64,000 nt of DNA from Snodgrassella sp. CFCC 13594 (GTDB taxonomy: Bacteria; Pseudomonadota; Gammaproteobacteria; Burkholderiales; Neisseriaceae). Positions 1 to 11,119 of the stretch are shown here, in pieces. Made by a program: the position numbers and the translations under genes. The notes under the pieces are model-generated. The model searched no databases, was not told the DNA's origin, and saw only the letters and a program-made list of their open reading frames with translations. Location of the stretch: assembly GCF_001590725.1 (NCBI RefSeq), contig NZ_LQXR01000006.1, positions 56,872-120,871 of the forward strand, read 5' to 3'. How positions within the stretch are numbered: position 1 is the first letter of the stretch; each line of letters starts with the position of its first letter.

Positions 1-873
1 CACAGGTACAGCGGCAAAACCTTTGCGTAAAGGCTTGCCCTGAGCATCATAATATTGGCCATTGCCTTCATTATCGTCATCATAATAATAGGCTTGATAG
101 AGCACGCCATTGTGGCTGATCTCGGCTCCCTGAATATTGCCTGTGGCGATCTCTTGACCGCGATAATAGAGACTATCGTAAATTAAGCGGATGCTGTCAC
201 CCGAGGATAGGGTTTCCAAATCCAATTTGTCTTTGAAAATCTCATTCAGTGATTCTCGAATTTCAACGGGGATGCCTGCTTGAGCCATGGCACCTCGGGC
301 TGATGTTTTGATGACCACAGCCTTAAATGTGGGCCATGTTTGCGTGTCTACTGCGCCTACATCGGCACGCCAATGATCGCCATTTTTTTTGAAGGCCACT
401 AAATTTTGCTCGCCATTGTCATCGTCACGGAAAAATTGGATGTCACTCAGGCGACCAGCGCTGTCGACGCGGATGCTTAAATTTTGATTGGCTTTAAGTT
501 GCATGTTGCGTTGGCTGATGGTGTTGTTTTGCAGCACGGCTTGCACTTGTTTCGGGTCTATATTCATGCGTGCCAATACGCTGGCCAAACTGTCGCCGGG
601 CTGAACCATTTCATCTTGCCAATAGCTGGTTTCAATTTGTTGTTTTGCCAGGTTAATAGGGGATAGATTTTGCACCATTTTGCGGGCTTGATAAGCGTCG
701 TTTTGCGGTGTGGGTGTAGTGACGGCATAAGCGGTCATGACGCTGCACACAGGTACGCCGATAACCAGCAGCGACCAGCGCCAAGGACGTCGATGCCAAT
801 GTTCTGCCAATTTGATCATGGGCGGGCGCAGTTTTTGATCAATACGACGCCAATGTGCCTTTATATCCAACAT
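1..873 (-). CDS. M23-family peptidoglycan metalloendopeptidase, partial (C-terminus outside the window)
   Basis: The 5' part (291 codons) of a gene running off the left edge. The frame begins MLDIKAHWRRID, followed by a basic stretch and one membrane segment near residues 31-48 (WSLLVIGVPVCSVMTAYAV), which acts as an anchor or uncleaved signal. A region follows with a QPGDSLASVLARM segment, the LysM/OapA-like module that precedes the catalytic domain in this family. The window stops at KGFAAVPV, before the zinc ligands, so catalysis is inferred from the family. Members (YebA/MepM type; NMB0315 in meningococci) cut peptidoglycan cross-links in the periplasm. Start chosen at ATG 873 with GGAATAA upstream. 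Family call is firm; the exact orthologue is not. Confidence 0.82.
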   Translation of the reverse strand, partial: MLDIKAHWRRIDQKLRPPMIKLAEHWHRRPWRWSLLVIGVPVCSVMTAYAVTTPTPQNDAYQARKMVQNLSPINLAKQQIETSYWQDEMVQPGDSLASVLARMNIDPKQVQAVLQNNTISQRNMQLKANQNLSIRVDSAGRLSDIQFFRDDDNGEQNLVAFKKNGDHWRADVGAVDTQTWPTFKAVVIKTSARGAMAQAGIPVEIRESLNEIFKDKLDLETLSSGDSIRLIYDSLYYRGQEIATGNIQGAEISHNGVLYQAYYYDDDNEGNGQYYDAQGKPLRKGFAAVPV

Positions 874-918
874 AAAGCCGATTATTCCAATTATCTGAGC
901 TGAATGGATGCAGATATA

Positions 919-930
919 TTCAGGCAGCCT
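919..930 (-). repeat. DNA uptake sequence (AGGCTGCCTGAA)
   Basis: Exact 12-mer in the gap upstream of the M23 peptidase gene; promotes uptake of kin DNA in transformable Neisseriaceae. Confidence 0.85.
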
Positions 931-1050
931 GAGACTGCTGGGCATGAATCATGGATGCATCAATATTTCAGCATTGTTATTGTATTACATTATAAATCAT
1001 TGTGATGCGCATCGCCTGATTGGTTGCGCATTTTTACTGGGTAGCGGCGG

Positions 1051-3082
<2,032 letters not shown>

Positions 3083-3112
3083 GCATGTTTATCGATTTCA
3101 TGAGGAATGGAC

Positions 3113-3853
3113 ATGAGTGAAATCACGTCTGTGCATAGCGCTTCTACTTTGGCAACCATTTATCAACATCGGTCTATTCGGCGTTTTACACCTGAGCCGT
3201 TAAACGATGATCAACGGCAGGCCATATTCGAAGCTGGCCGTGCTGCTTCGTCATCCAGTTTCATGCAAGTCGTGCACATCATCCGCATTACCGATCAGGC
3301 ATTGCGCCAGGCTTTGTGTGAAGTGGCGGCCCATCAGCAGTATGTGGTTGATGCGCCCGAATTCTGGGTGTTTTGCTTGGATTATGCCAAGCACAAGCTA
3401 GCCTATCCAGAAGCTCAATTGGGATGGACGGAGTCGGTCATTGCTGGCGCCGTGGATGCGGGCATCATGGCGCAAAATTGTTTGCTGGCGGCCGAATCGT
3501 TGGGTTTGGGCGGGGTCTATATTGGCTCATTACGTAACAACATTGCCCGCACCGCGACGCTGTTAAACTTGCCTGATAACACAGCGCCTTTGTTTGGACT
3601 GTGCTTGGGCCATCCTGCGCAGCAGCCATTACAGCGCCCCCGATTGCCGTTACACGCTTTGGTTAGTGAAAATGGTTACCACGCTTTGGATTCAGAAACA
3701 CTGGCTGCCTATGATACGAAACTGGCGAATTATTACTGGATGCGGAGTGGGCTGAAATTAAATTGGGGTCAAACCATCATCAATAATTTCAACCATCCGG
3801 TGCGCCCTGATGTATTGCCATTCCTGCGGCAGCAGGGATTGGCAAAGTATTGA
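3113..3853 (+). CDS. nfsA: Oxygen-insensitive NADPH nitroreductase (NfsA/Frp-like)
   Basis: A 246-residue FMN enzyme. The N-terminal HRSIRRFTPEPL is the FMN-binding HRSxRxF motif. GLGGVYIGSLRN in the middle and LGHPAQQPLQRPR further on are typical of the NfsA/FRP group, which reduces nitroaromatics and quinones with NADPH in the cytoplasm. An upstream ATG at 3107 overlaps the ribosome site GAGGA (3102-3106), so ATG 3113, six bases after it, is preferred. It lies 30 bases after the wrbA-like gene, probably the same transcript. Physiological substrate unknown. Confidence 0.87.
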   Translation: MSEITSVHSASTLATIYQHRSIRRFTPEPLNDDQRQAIFEAGRAASSSSFMQVVHIIRITDQALRQALCEVAAHQQYVVDAPEFWVFCLDYAKHKLAYPEAQLGWTESVIAGAVDAGIMAQNCLLAAESLGLGGVYIGSLRNNIARTATLLNLPDNTAPLFGLCLGHPAQQPLQRPRLPLHALVSENGYHALDSETLAAYDTKLANYYWMRSGLKLNWGQTIINNFNHPVRPDVLPFLRQQGLAKY

Positions 3854-4149
3854 GGATTATTTGAGCGAAAATACCTTCTCAATTTTTTTGGGGTTCAGGT
3901 AGCCGCTACGGTTGATAAAATTTAGTTATTATAAATACGAATAATAATCAATAATGTTATTGTAAGATTACAAATACAACCTTGAATTAACATTAAATTA
4001 ACCATTCTGTCTGGGCAATGATTCAGAGAAAGCGTAGTATTTCACTAAGCACAAGCACTTGATGTTGGTACGCCTACGTGTGTCCAACTGGAAAGTGCTG
4101 TGACTTGGGAAGCATAAAATAACTGCATCATAAACACAGGAGTGTTGTA
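3854..4149 (+). promoter_or_regulatory. Structured leader and promoter region of the aldehyde dehydrogenase gene
   Basis: A 296-base AT-rich gap. It holds a 6-6 inverted repeat TTGTAA-GA-TTACAA at 3960-3973, a possible operator, and a two-part stem-loop at 4054-4099: AGCACTT (4054-4060) pairs with AAGTGCT (4093-4099), and GTTGG (4064-4068) pairs with CCAAC (4084-4088) around a 15-base loop. The structure ends 50 bases before the start codon. No known riboswitch class is recognised. Confidence 0.45.
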
Positions 4150-5637
4150 ATGAAACTGCTGAAAGACTTATCCGAAAAACTGCGTCCAAACGCAGAATAT
4201 CAACTGTTCATTAATGGTAAATTCCAGGCTGGTTCTGAAGGCAAAACTTTTGAAAGCCATAACCCAGCTACGGGTGAAAAGCTGGCTACACTGGCTGAAG
4301 CGTCTAAAGCCGATGTGGATTTGGCGGTGAAAAGTGCTTGGGCTGCCTTCCCTGCATGGAGCCAGACTTCTCCGGCCGAACGTTCGGCTTTGTTGTTGAA
4401 AGTAGCCGATTTATTGGAAGCTGAAACAGAACGTTTCGCGACTTTAGAAACCTTGGACAACGGCAAGCCAATTCGTGAAACCACCAATATCGATATTCCT
4501 GCTGCTGTAGACCATTTCCGCTATTTTGCGGGTGTTATCCGCGCCCACAGCGATGAAGCGGATGTGATTGATAAAGACACATTGAGTATTGTGTTGAGCG
4601 AGCCGATTGGTGTGGTCGGTCAAATTATTCCTTGGAATTTCCCATTCTTGATGGGTGCATGGAAAATCGCACCAGCATTGGCTGCTGGTAACTGCGTGGT
4701 CATTAAACCATCCAAAGAAACTTCTATTTCGTTGATTGAATTTGCCCGTATTTTGGGTCAAGTATTCCCAGCGGGTGTGGTCAATGTATTGACTGGCTCT
4801 GGCTCTCGTACTGGTCAATATATGCTGGATCATGAAGGTTTCAGCAAATTGGCGTTTACCGGTTCCACCGAAATTGGTTACAACGTAGCCCGGGCCGCTG
4901 CCGAAAAATTGATTCCAGCTACTTTGGAATTGGGTGGCAAATCAGCCAATATTATTTTTGAAGATGCGCAAATCGATAAAGCCGTGGAAGGCACTGCCTT
5001 GGGTATTTTGTTCAACCAAGGTCAAGTGTGCTGTGCGGGTTCGCGATTGCTGGTTCAACGCAGCATCTACGACAAATTCTTGGCCAAAGTAAAAGAAGAA
5101 TTTGAAAAAGTGAAAGTGGGCGATCCCCTGGATCCAACCACACAAATGGGCGCCCAAGTTGATGAAAACCAATTGAAGAAAATTTTGGGTTATGTTGACA
5201 TTGCCAAAGGTGAAGGCGCTCGTTTATTAACGGGTGGTGCTCGTGAAGCAGAAACCGGTTACTTTATGAAGCCAACCGTGCTGTGTGATGTGAATCCAGA
5301 TATGCGCATTGCGACAGAAGAAGTATTTGGCCCGGTATTGGCTGCCATTCCGTTTGACACAGAAGAAGAAGCCATTGCCATTGCCAATGACAGTGAATAT
5401 GGCTTGGGTGGTGCGGTGTGGACTCGCGACATCAACCGCGCTTTGCGCGTAGCCAAAGCAGTGCGTACTGGCCGTATGTGGGTGAACTGCTATAACCAAT
5501 TGCCAGCCCATGCTCCGTTTGGTGGTTACAAGAAATCCGGTATCGGTCGTGAAACCCATAAAATTATTTTGGAAGCTTACACTGAGAAGAAAAATATCTT
5601 CATCAGTATGTCTGAAAAATTGACTGGTTTGTACTAA
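4150..5637 (+). CDS. NAD(P)-dependent aldehyde dehydrogenase
   Basis: A 495-residue class-1/2 type aldehyde dehydrogenase. The cofactor region IIPWNFPF is near residue 159, the general-base glutamate is E260 in LELGGKSANI, and the catalytic cysteine is C294 in NQGQVCCAG. It oxidises aldehydes to acids in the cytoplasm; length and motifs resemble the acetaldehyde dehydrogenase group (AldB/ExaC), but substrate cannot be read from sequence. Codon use is regular and biased, suggesting high expression. AGGAG sits about eight bases before ATG 4150. The gene stands alone, with its own leader and a strong terminator. Confidence 0.9.
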   Translation: MKLLKDLSEKLRPNAEYQLFINGKFQAGSEGKTFESHNPATGEKLATLAEASKADVDLAVKSAWAAFPAWSQTSPAERSALLLKVADLLEAETERFATLETLDNGKPIRETTNIDIPAAVDHFRYFAGVIRAHSDEADVIDKDTLSIVLSEPIGVVGQIIPWNFPFLMGAWKIAPALAAGNCVVIKPSKETSISLIEFARILGQVFPAGVVNVLTGSGSRTGQYMLDHEGFSKLAFTGSTEIGYNVARAAAEKLIPATLELGGKSANIIFEDAQIDKAVEGTALGILFNQGQVCCAGSRLLVQRSIYDKFLAKVKEEFEKVKVGDPLDPTTQMGAQVDENQLKKILGYVDIAKGEGARLLTGGAREAETGYFMKPTVLCDVNPDMRIATEEVFGPVLAAIPFDTEEEAIAIANDSEYGLGGAVWTRDINRALRVAKAVRTGRMWVNCYNQLPAHAPFGGYKKSGIGRETHKIILEAYTEKKNIFISMSEKLTGLY

Positions 5638-5655
5638 TCAATATTGCGGGTATTG

Positions 5656-5692
5656 AAGGGCTGCCTGAAAAATTTCAGGCAGCCCTTTTTTT
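5656..5692 (+). terminator. Intrinsic terminator made from paired uptake sequences
   Basis: AAGGGCTGCCTGAAA (5656-5670) and its complement (5673-5687) form a long stem followed by a T run to 5692. Each arm is a one-mismatch uptake sequence. It ends the aldehyde dehydrogenase transcript. Confidence 0.85.
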
Positions 5693-5813
5693 GTCTGCAT
5701 GTTGTTTGGATAGATTGTTAATGCCAGTGATTACGGACTGATAGCTCGTGACACACTTGATAAATGGAATGTTAAAAATTTTTAATAGATCAATGCGTTA
5801 ATGCTGTTCTGAA

Positions 5814-8800
5814 TCAGCTTAATTGATTCATCAGCATTTGCCAGTGTTTTTGCAATCGTTTTACCGAAACTGGGTAAGGTGTTTTCAGTTCTTGTGCAAA
5901 TAGTGACACGCGCAGTTCTTCCAGCATCCACCGAAATGTCGCCAATTCATTAGGTATAGGTTGGTTTTGCTGGTGTAGCTGATGAATTTTTTCTTGCCAT
6001 GAATCCGTTAATGCTTGTATTTCGGTTTCACGCGCTGCATCGCGAGCAGGATTGCTGCCATATTTTTCTAAGCGTTTTTGCATGGCCTGTAGGTATACTG
6101 GCAGCCGTGGCCATTGTGCCCATGGGGTACGTTGTATAAATCCAGGGTACACTAAATTCTCTAATTGGCGGTGTAGTTGGGTGCTGAGTGGGTGTCGACC
6201 CAGTGCGCGGTTGATGTCGGCATAGGCTTGGGCGGTTTGCAAAACGCTGCGGTTTAGGCCTTCTTTGACTGCGGGTAAGCGGCTGCGCGCGCGCTTTATT
6301 TGTTCTTTAAATGCTTTTTCATTGCGCGGTAAGGCATCTTCGCCCACAAAAGCACGGTCTTCTACGGCTAAAGCCATATCTTCACGTAATGAATCGGCGC
6401 CAATGTGCTTCAACAGCAATGCGGTTTGAGTAAAATCAGGTAGCCCTTTATTGAGGTCTTTGACTTGTTCTTTCAATTGCAAGGCCATTAAGGCCACAGT
6501 GCCGTGACGGTGGGCTTGTTGTGCTGCTTCATTGGTGTCAAATAGGCGCAGTGAAGTGCTGCCGTCTTTTTGTTGCTGCAACCCCAAAAAGCCAGTGAGC
6601 TGCTGTTTCCCGCGCGCAAATTTGATGTGTTCCGGCAAGCTGCCAAAATCCCATGCTTTAAGGTTGTCGCGCTCAAATTCGTGGCTGTTGTCACGAAAAG
6701 TGACCGCAGCTGCCTGCCCCAATTGATGTTGTAATGTCGCCAAGTCTCGACCCATGCCCAATTCTTGGCCACCATCATCAATGACTCGTATGTTGAAATA
6801 GCAATATTCAGGCAGTTTGCTGGCTGCCCACTCATCCATATTGATGGCCGCCAATAGGCGCATGTCGCCAGCTTGCTTGGCAATGGCATGGGCCAGTTGC
6901 GGCAACATCGGTGCGTTGATATCGGGCTGTGCCGCTAGGAATTGTGTGATGAATTCTGGTACGGGCACGCACACGCGACGGATCTGTTTGGGTAGGGCTT
7001 TGATGGCAAGTTGGAGTTTTTCCCTGACCATGCCAGGCACCAACCATTCCAGTTGGGCTGCCTGAAGTCGATTGAGCACAGGCAATGGCACATTGATGGT
7101 GACCCCATCCAAAGGATGATTGGGTTCAAAGCGATAACTGAGCTTGAGTTTGCCATCGCTGTTGCGTAAATATTTTGGAAACTGAGTTTCGGTAATGTTG
7201 GCCGCGGCGTGTTGCATCAAATCATCACGCTGTAAAAACAGCAATTGGGGATGATCCGCTTCCGCTTTTTGTCGCCAACTTTCAAAGGAGCGGATATCGG
7301 CGAGCGCCGTTTCTTTTTGACCAACGGCCACAGTGGATGGTAGTTTTTGGTCATAAAAAGCATATAGGGCTTCTTCATCGACCAATACATCTTGGCGGCG
7401 TGATTTGTGTTCCAACTGTGCTACTTCATGAATCAGCTTGCGGTTGTGGACGAAAAAGGCCGCCTGAAGATCGCATTCTTGCGCCACCAATGCACCGCGG
7501 ATAAAGAGCTCGCGCGCTTCTTCTGGGGCAATACGGCCATAGGCCACGGGGCGTCTGGGCAATACCGTTAAGCCATATAGGGTGACGCGTTCGCTGGCGA
7601 CCACTTCGCCACGCTTTTGTGACCAATGAGGTTCAAAATAATGCTGGCGCACCAAATGCGGCGCTTCTGCTTCAATCCATTCTGGTTCAATTTTGGCTAC
7701 GTCGCGCGCATACAAACGGGTGGTTTCTGTGAGTTCAGCAGCCATGATCCATTTGGGCTTGGTTTTGAATAAAGACGACGCTGGAAATACATGGAAATGA
7801 TTGCCGCGCGCACCTAAGTAGTCATGTCCTTCCGGGGTTTTTAGACCAACGTTGGCAATTAAGCCAGTAAGCAAAGCACGGTGAATTTGCTCATAGCCTG
7901 CTTCTTTGGCTGCCCGCAATGTTTGTCGATGCTGTTTTTTGGCCAATTGCTGTTGCTTGAGCTTGGCCGCCAAATCTTGGTCACCCAGGTTGTGTTGTTG
8001 TGCTTGGGTTTGTTGTTCAGGCAGCCTGAAAGCCGATTGTTTACTGGTTAGCTTCATGTCGATGGCAATTTGCGCCAGTTGGTGATGCAGTTCGCGCCAT
8101 TCACGCATGCGGATATGCGACAGAAAGTACTGATGACACCATTGAATCAATTGGCGGTTGGAAAGCCCTTTGTCGCGTTCGCGCTGAAACGAATCCCAAA
8201 TATTCAAATAGGCGAGAAAATCCGATTTTTTATCGTGAAAGCGTTCGTGTGCTTTGTTGGCAGCATCGCGTGCTTCCAGTGGACGTTCGCGCGGGTCTTG
8301 GATGGACAATGCCGACACAATCACCAACATTTCCGCCACGCACTGCAATCGCTTGGCCGCAAGGAGCATGCGGCTGATTTTGGGGTCCACTGGCAACCGC
8401 GCCATTTGTTCCCCCATGGTGGTTAAGCGGTTGCGTTCATCCACAGCACCCAATTCCAGTAATACTTGGTAACCATCGTTGATGTAGCGCTGCTCGGGCG
8501 CCTCCAAAAACGGGAAATCTTGGACTTCACCTAAATGCAGGCTGGCCATGCGCAAAATCACTGCTGCCAGATTGCTGCGCAAAATTTCCGGATCGGTAAA
8601 AGCTGGGCGCGCATTGAAATCGGCCTCATCGTATAAACGAATGCATATGCCTGCGGCAATACGACCACAACGTCCGGCGCGCTGGCGTGCAGCGGCTTGG
8701 CTGATTTTTTCTATTTGTAACTGTTCTACTTTGGCTCTTGCCGAATAACGTTTTACCCGTGCCAAACCAGTGTCGATGACATAACGGATGCGTGGCACGG

Positions 8801-9836
8801 TGAGTGAAGTTTCTGCCACGTTGGTGGCCAAAATAATGCGCCGTTGGTTGCCTGAAGGGTGGAAAATGCGGTGCTGTTCTGCGGCAGATAAGCGCGAGAA
8901 CAGTGGCAAAATGTCGTCGTTTCGGCGCAGCGGTGACTGGCGCAAGGCTTGGGCGGCATCACGGATTTCGCGTTCACCCGGCAGAAATACCAAAATATCG
9001 CCATTGCCTTCACGTGTGAGCTCATCCGCTGCATCCACAATGGCTTCGCTGATTTCCATTTCGGCTTCATCGGCATCGGTGCTGTGTAGGGGCCGATAGC
9101 GCATTTCCACTGGATAAGTACGCCCCGATACTTCAATGACTGGGGCTGGCTGACCGTTATGAGTGAAATGCTGTGCAAACCGCTCGGCATCAATGGTAGC
9201 TGACGTGATGATGATTTTTAAATCTGGCCGTTTTGGCAGTAATTGTCGCAAGTAGCCCAGTAAGAAATCGATGTTGAGGCTGCGTTCATGTGCTTCGTCA
9301 ATGATGAGTGTGTCATAGGCACTTAGATAGCGGTCGGTTTGTGTTTCTGCCAATAAAATGCCATCGGTCATCAATTTGATGTGGCCAGTCGGTGCACTGT
9401 GATCGGTGAAACGCACCTTATAACCCACGGCGGCGCCAATGGTGCTGTCTAATTCTTCTGCGATGCGTTCGGCTACAGAACGGGCGGCCAGACGCCGGGG
9501 TTGAGTATGACCAATCAAACCAGCGACGCCACGTCCCAATTCCAAACAAATTTTTGGTAATTGCGTGGTTTTGCCCGACCCAGTTTCGCCGCACACAATC
9601 ACCACGGGGTGGTTGGCGATGGCCTGTTTGATTTCGGCACGTTTGTCGTGTACAGGGAGTGAGCCATCGTAGTGCGGTGTGGGTGCACTGGTGCGTCGCG
9701 CCAAGTAGGCGGCGTGGGAGCGTTGGTATTTTTCGAGAACCTGATCCGAACCGCCAAAACGGGCCGGATTCCGATGGGCACGCTGTAAAAAATGGCGATC
9801 TTTAGTGAGAACTTGGTTTAGGTCGAAGTCGGGCAT
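5814..9836 (-). CDS. hrpA: ATP-dependent RNA helicase HrpA
   Basis: A 1340-residue DEAH-box helicase, close to the usual 1300. Walker A GETGSGKT is at residues 83-90, DEAH at about 180-183 and the SAT motif at about 212; motif VI is QRAGRCGR. HA2 and OB-fold regions and the long HrpA-specific C-terminal domain (DUF3418 type) follow. In E. coli HrpA helps rescue stalled ribosomes and process mRNA. The gene is intact, which matters because many neighbours are not. An uptake sequence is inside it at 8016-8027. It stands alone between the aldehyde dehydrogenase and the siderophore island. Confidence 0.95.
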   Translation of the reverse strand: MPDFDLNQVLTKDRHFLQRAHRNPARFGGSDQVLEKYQRSHAAYLARRTSAPTPHYDGSLPVHDKRAEIKQAIANHPVVIVCGETGSGKTTQLPKICLELGRGVAGLIGHTQPRRLAARSVAERIAEELDSTIGAAVGYKVRFTDHSAPTGHIKLMTDGILLAETQTDRYLSAYDTLIIDEAHERSLNIDFLLGYLRQLLPKRPDLKIIITSATIDAERFAQHFTHNGQPAPVIEVSGRTYPVEMRYRPLHSTDADEAEMEISEAIVDAADELTREGNGDILVFLPGEREIRDAAQALRQSPLRRNDDILPLFSRLSAAEQHRIFHPSGNQRRIILATNVAETSLTVPRIRYVIDTGLARVKRYSARAKVEQLQIEKISQAAARQRAGRCGRIAAGICIRLYDEADFNARPAFTDPEILRSNLAAVILRMASLHLGEVQDFPFLEAPEQRYINDGYQVLLELGAVDERNRLTTMGEQMARLPVDPKISRMLLAAKRLQCVAEMLVIVSALSIQDPRERPLEARDAANKAHERFHDKKSDFLAYLNIWDSFQRERDKGLSNRQLIQWCHQYFLSHIRMREWRELHHQLAQIAIDMKLTSKQSAFRLPEQQTQAQQHNLGDQDLAAKLKQQQLAKKQHRQTLRAAKEAGYEQIHRALLTGLIANVGLKTPEGHDYLGARGNHFHVFPASSLFKTKPKWIMAAELTETTRLYARDVAKIEPEWIEAEAPHLVRQHYFEPHWSQKRGEVVASERVTLYGLTVLPRRPVAYGRIAPEEARELFIRGALVAQECDLQAAFFVHNRKLIHEVAQLEHKSRRQDVLVDEEALYAFYDQKLPSTVAVGQKETALADIRSFESWRQKAEADHPQLLFLQRDDLMQHAAANITETQFPKYLRNSDGKLKLSYRFEPNHPLDGVTINVPLPVLNRLQAAQLEWLVPGMVREKLQLAIKALPKQIRRVCVPVPEFITQFLAAQPDINAPMLPQLAHAIAKQAGDMRLLAAINMDEWAASKLPEYCYFNIRVIDDGGQELGMGRDLATLQHQLGQAAAVTFRDNSHEFERDNLKAWDFGSLPEHIKFARGKQQLTGFLGLQQQKDGSTSLRLFDTNEAAQQAHRHGTVALMALQLKEQVKDLNKGLPDFTQTALLLKHIGADSLREDMALAVEDRAFVGEDALPRNEKAFKEQIKRARSRLPAVKEGLNRSVLQTAQAYADINRALGRHPLSTQLHRQLENLVYPGFIQRTPWAQWPRLPVYLQAMQKRLEKYGSNPARDAARETEIQALTDSWQEKIHQLHQQNQPIPNELATFRWMLEELRVSLFAQELKTPYPVSVKRLQKHWQMLMNQLS
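8016..8027 (-). repeat. DNA uptake sequence inside hrpA
   Basis: Exact copy on the minus strand. Because the 12-mer is nearly palindromic, the plus strand here also reads AGGCAGCCTGAA, the Kingella dialect. Confidence 0.8.
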
Positions 9837-9943
9837 AGGAAAACAGCAGGCAAAAAAAGGATTATAACAAATCAGTACATGCTGCCATCGCCCCTAAAAA
9901 CAAGCCTTGTGATGCGGGTATCCTGATTGAGGCTGTTAGGTGT

Positions 9944-9955
9944 TTCAGGCAGCCT
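9944..9955 (-). repeat. DNA uptake sequence
   Basis: Exact copy in the 233-base gap between hrpA and the siderophore island; no gene is seen in that gap. Confidence 0.85.
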
Positions 9956-10069
9956 GATACCTGAGTTTTCGTCGTGCCGTTTGAATCTTAAAGGCATTTC
10001 GACCATCAGCTTGAATTGTAATGGGATAGACTCAAACAATCCCTTGTTGGCGGAGTCTTGCGTAAAAGC

Positions 10070-10306
10070 TTAGCGTCGGCGGCGGGCAATACTGATGGCC
10101 ACAAATACCATGCAGCCAAATAGGAATAGACACACCAGACCCACAAAAATCAGCATTATGCGCGCTATGGACATGCGCAGCACCACATCATCGCCCATAA
10201 ACAGCCACACAAACCACATGGCCAAGGTCACGAATAAAGCCACGGCCACGGCCGTCAATATGGTTTTTCGTTGCTGCGGGGTCGGTGTTGATGAAGATGG
10301 GTTCAT
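10070..10306 (-). CDS. Small two-helix membrane protein at the end of the siderophore operon
   Basis: A 78-residue protein not recognised. After a polar N-terminus (MNPSSSTPTPQQRK) come two hydrophobic helices, at about 16-38 and 45-72, and a basic end (ARRRR) that predicts a cytoplasmic C-terminus. It starts 18 bases after the ATPase gene on the same strand, so it is probably the last gene of the transporter operon. It could be a transporter accessory subunit or simply a read-through neighbour; the sequence does not decide. Confidence 0.6.
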   Translation of the reverse strand: MNPSSSTPTPQQRKTILTAVAVALFVTLAMWFVWLFMGDDVVLRMSIARIMLIFVGLVCLFLFGCMVFVAISIARRRR

Positions 10307-10324
10307 GAGTCACTCAGTGTTGGG

Positions 10325-11083
10325 TCAGATGTGGTGGATAACGAGGGGCAAACCATGGTGGGTGAGTACCTCTGCATCCAGGTGAAAGATGGTTTTCAGA
10401 TTATCGGCGGTGATGATAGCACTGGGTGCACCTTGGTGCACGATACGGCCGTCTTTCATGGCCACAATATGGTCTGCGTAAGCGGCAGCGACATTGATGT
10501 CGTGTACCACCATGACGGTGGTGAGCCCCTGGGTGTCTGTTAGCTCGCGCAAACGGCGCATCAGCTCGCGGGCATGGAACATGTCCAAATTATTGAGTGG
10601 TTCGTCCAATAAAACGTGGCTGGTTTGTTGGCAAAAAACCATGGCAATCAAAGCGCGCTGGCGCTGTCCGCCGGAGAGCGCAGACAAATAACGATTGTCT
10701 AAGTCTGAAAGCTCAAAGCGTTGTAGGGCTGAGTCAACAATGGTTTGATCTTGTTCAGTGATCCTGCCTTGGTTAAATGGGTAGCGCCCAAACATGAGTA
10801 GGTCGCGCACGGTGATGCGGCTTTGAATGGGGTTGTCTTGGGTCAGTATTGCCAAGCGTTTGGCCATGTCGCTGGATTTGGCGCGGGTAATGTCTTGGTC
10901 GTCAATCAAGATATGCCCGCTTTGCAGCGGTTGCAGGCGTGCCATCAATGAGAGCAGGGTAGATTTGCCCGCACCATTGGGGCCAATGAGTGCGGTGATG
11001 CCTGGGCCTTCAATAGATAGATTGATGTCGCTGAGAATGGGTATGCCATTCAATTGATGGTTCACGTGTTCAACAGTAATCAT
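10325..11083 (-). CDS. Iron-siderophore ABC transporter ATP-binding protein (FetE/FepC-type)
   Basis: A 252-residue ABC ATPase. Walker A is GPNGAGKST near residue 36, the Q-loop is LTQDNP, the signature is LSGGQRQRALIAM and Walker B is HVLLDEPLNNLD; a switch histidine (MVVHDI) follows. It powers import of ferric siderophore through the two FecCD-type permeases encoded just upstream. It matches the ATPase of the Neisseria fetBCDEF-type transporters. There are 36 bases between the permease gene and this start, with an uptake sequence (11099-11110) in the gap. Confidence 0.9.
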   Translation of the reverse strand: MITVEHVNHQLNGIPILSDINLSIEGPGITALIGPNGAGKSTLLSLMARLQPLQSGHILIDDQDITRAKSSDMAKRLAILTQDNPIQSRITVRDLLMFGRYPFNQGRITEQDQTIVDSALQRFELSDLDNRYLSALSGGQRQRALIAMVFCQQTSHVLLDEPLNNLDMFHARELMRRLRELTDTQGLTTVMVVHDINVAAAYADHIVAMKDGRIVHQGAPSAIITADNLKTIFHLDAEVLTHHGLPLVIHHI

Positions 11084-11098
11084 GTTTAGAATTATCCA

Positions 11099-11110
11099 TT
11101 CAGGCAGCCT
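11099..11110 (-). repeat. DNA uptake sequence
   Basis: Exact copy between the ATPase and permease genes; the plus strand also reads the Kingella-dialect 12-mer. Confidence 0.85.
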
Positions 11111-11119
11111 GAAATTGGG

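Noticed and set aside
5814..9836. Many overlapping open frames on both strands inside hrpA.
   Set aside because: They have no ribosome sites or families and are shadows of a long conserved gene.
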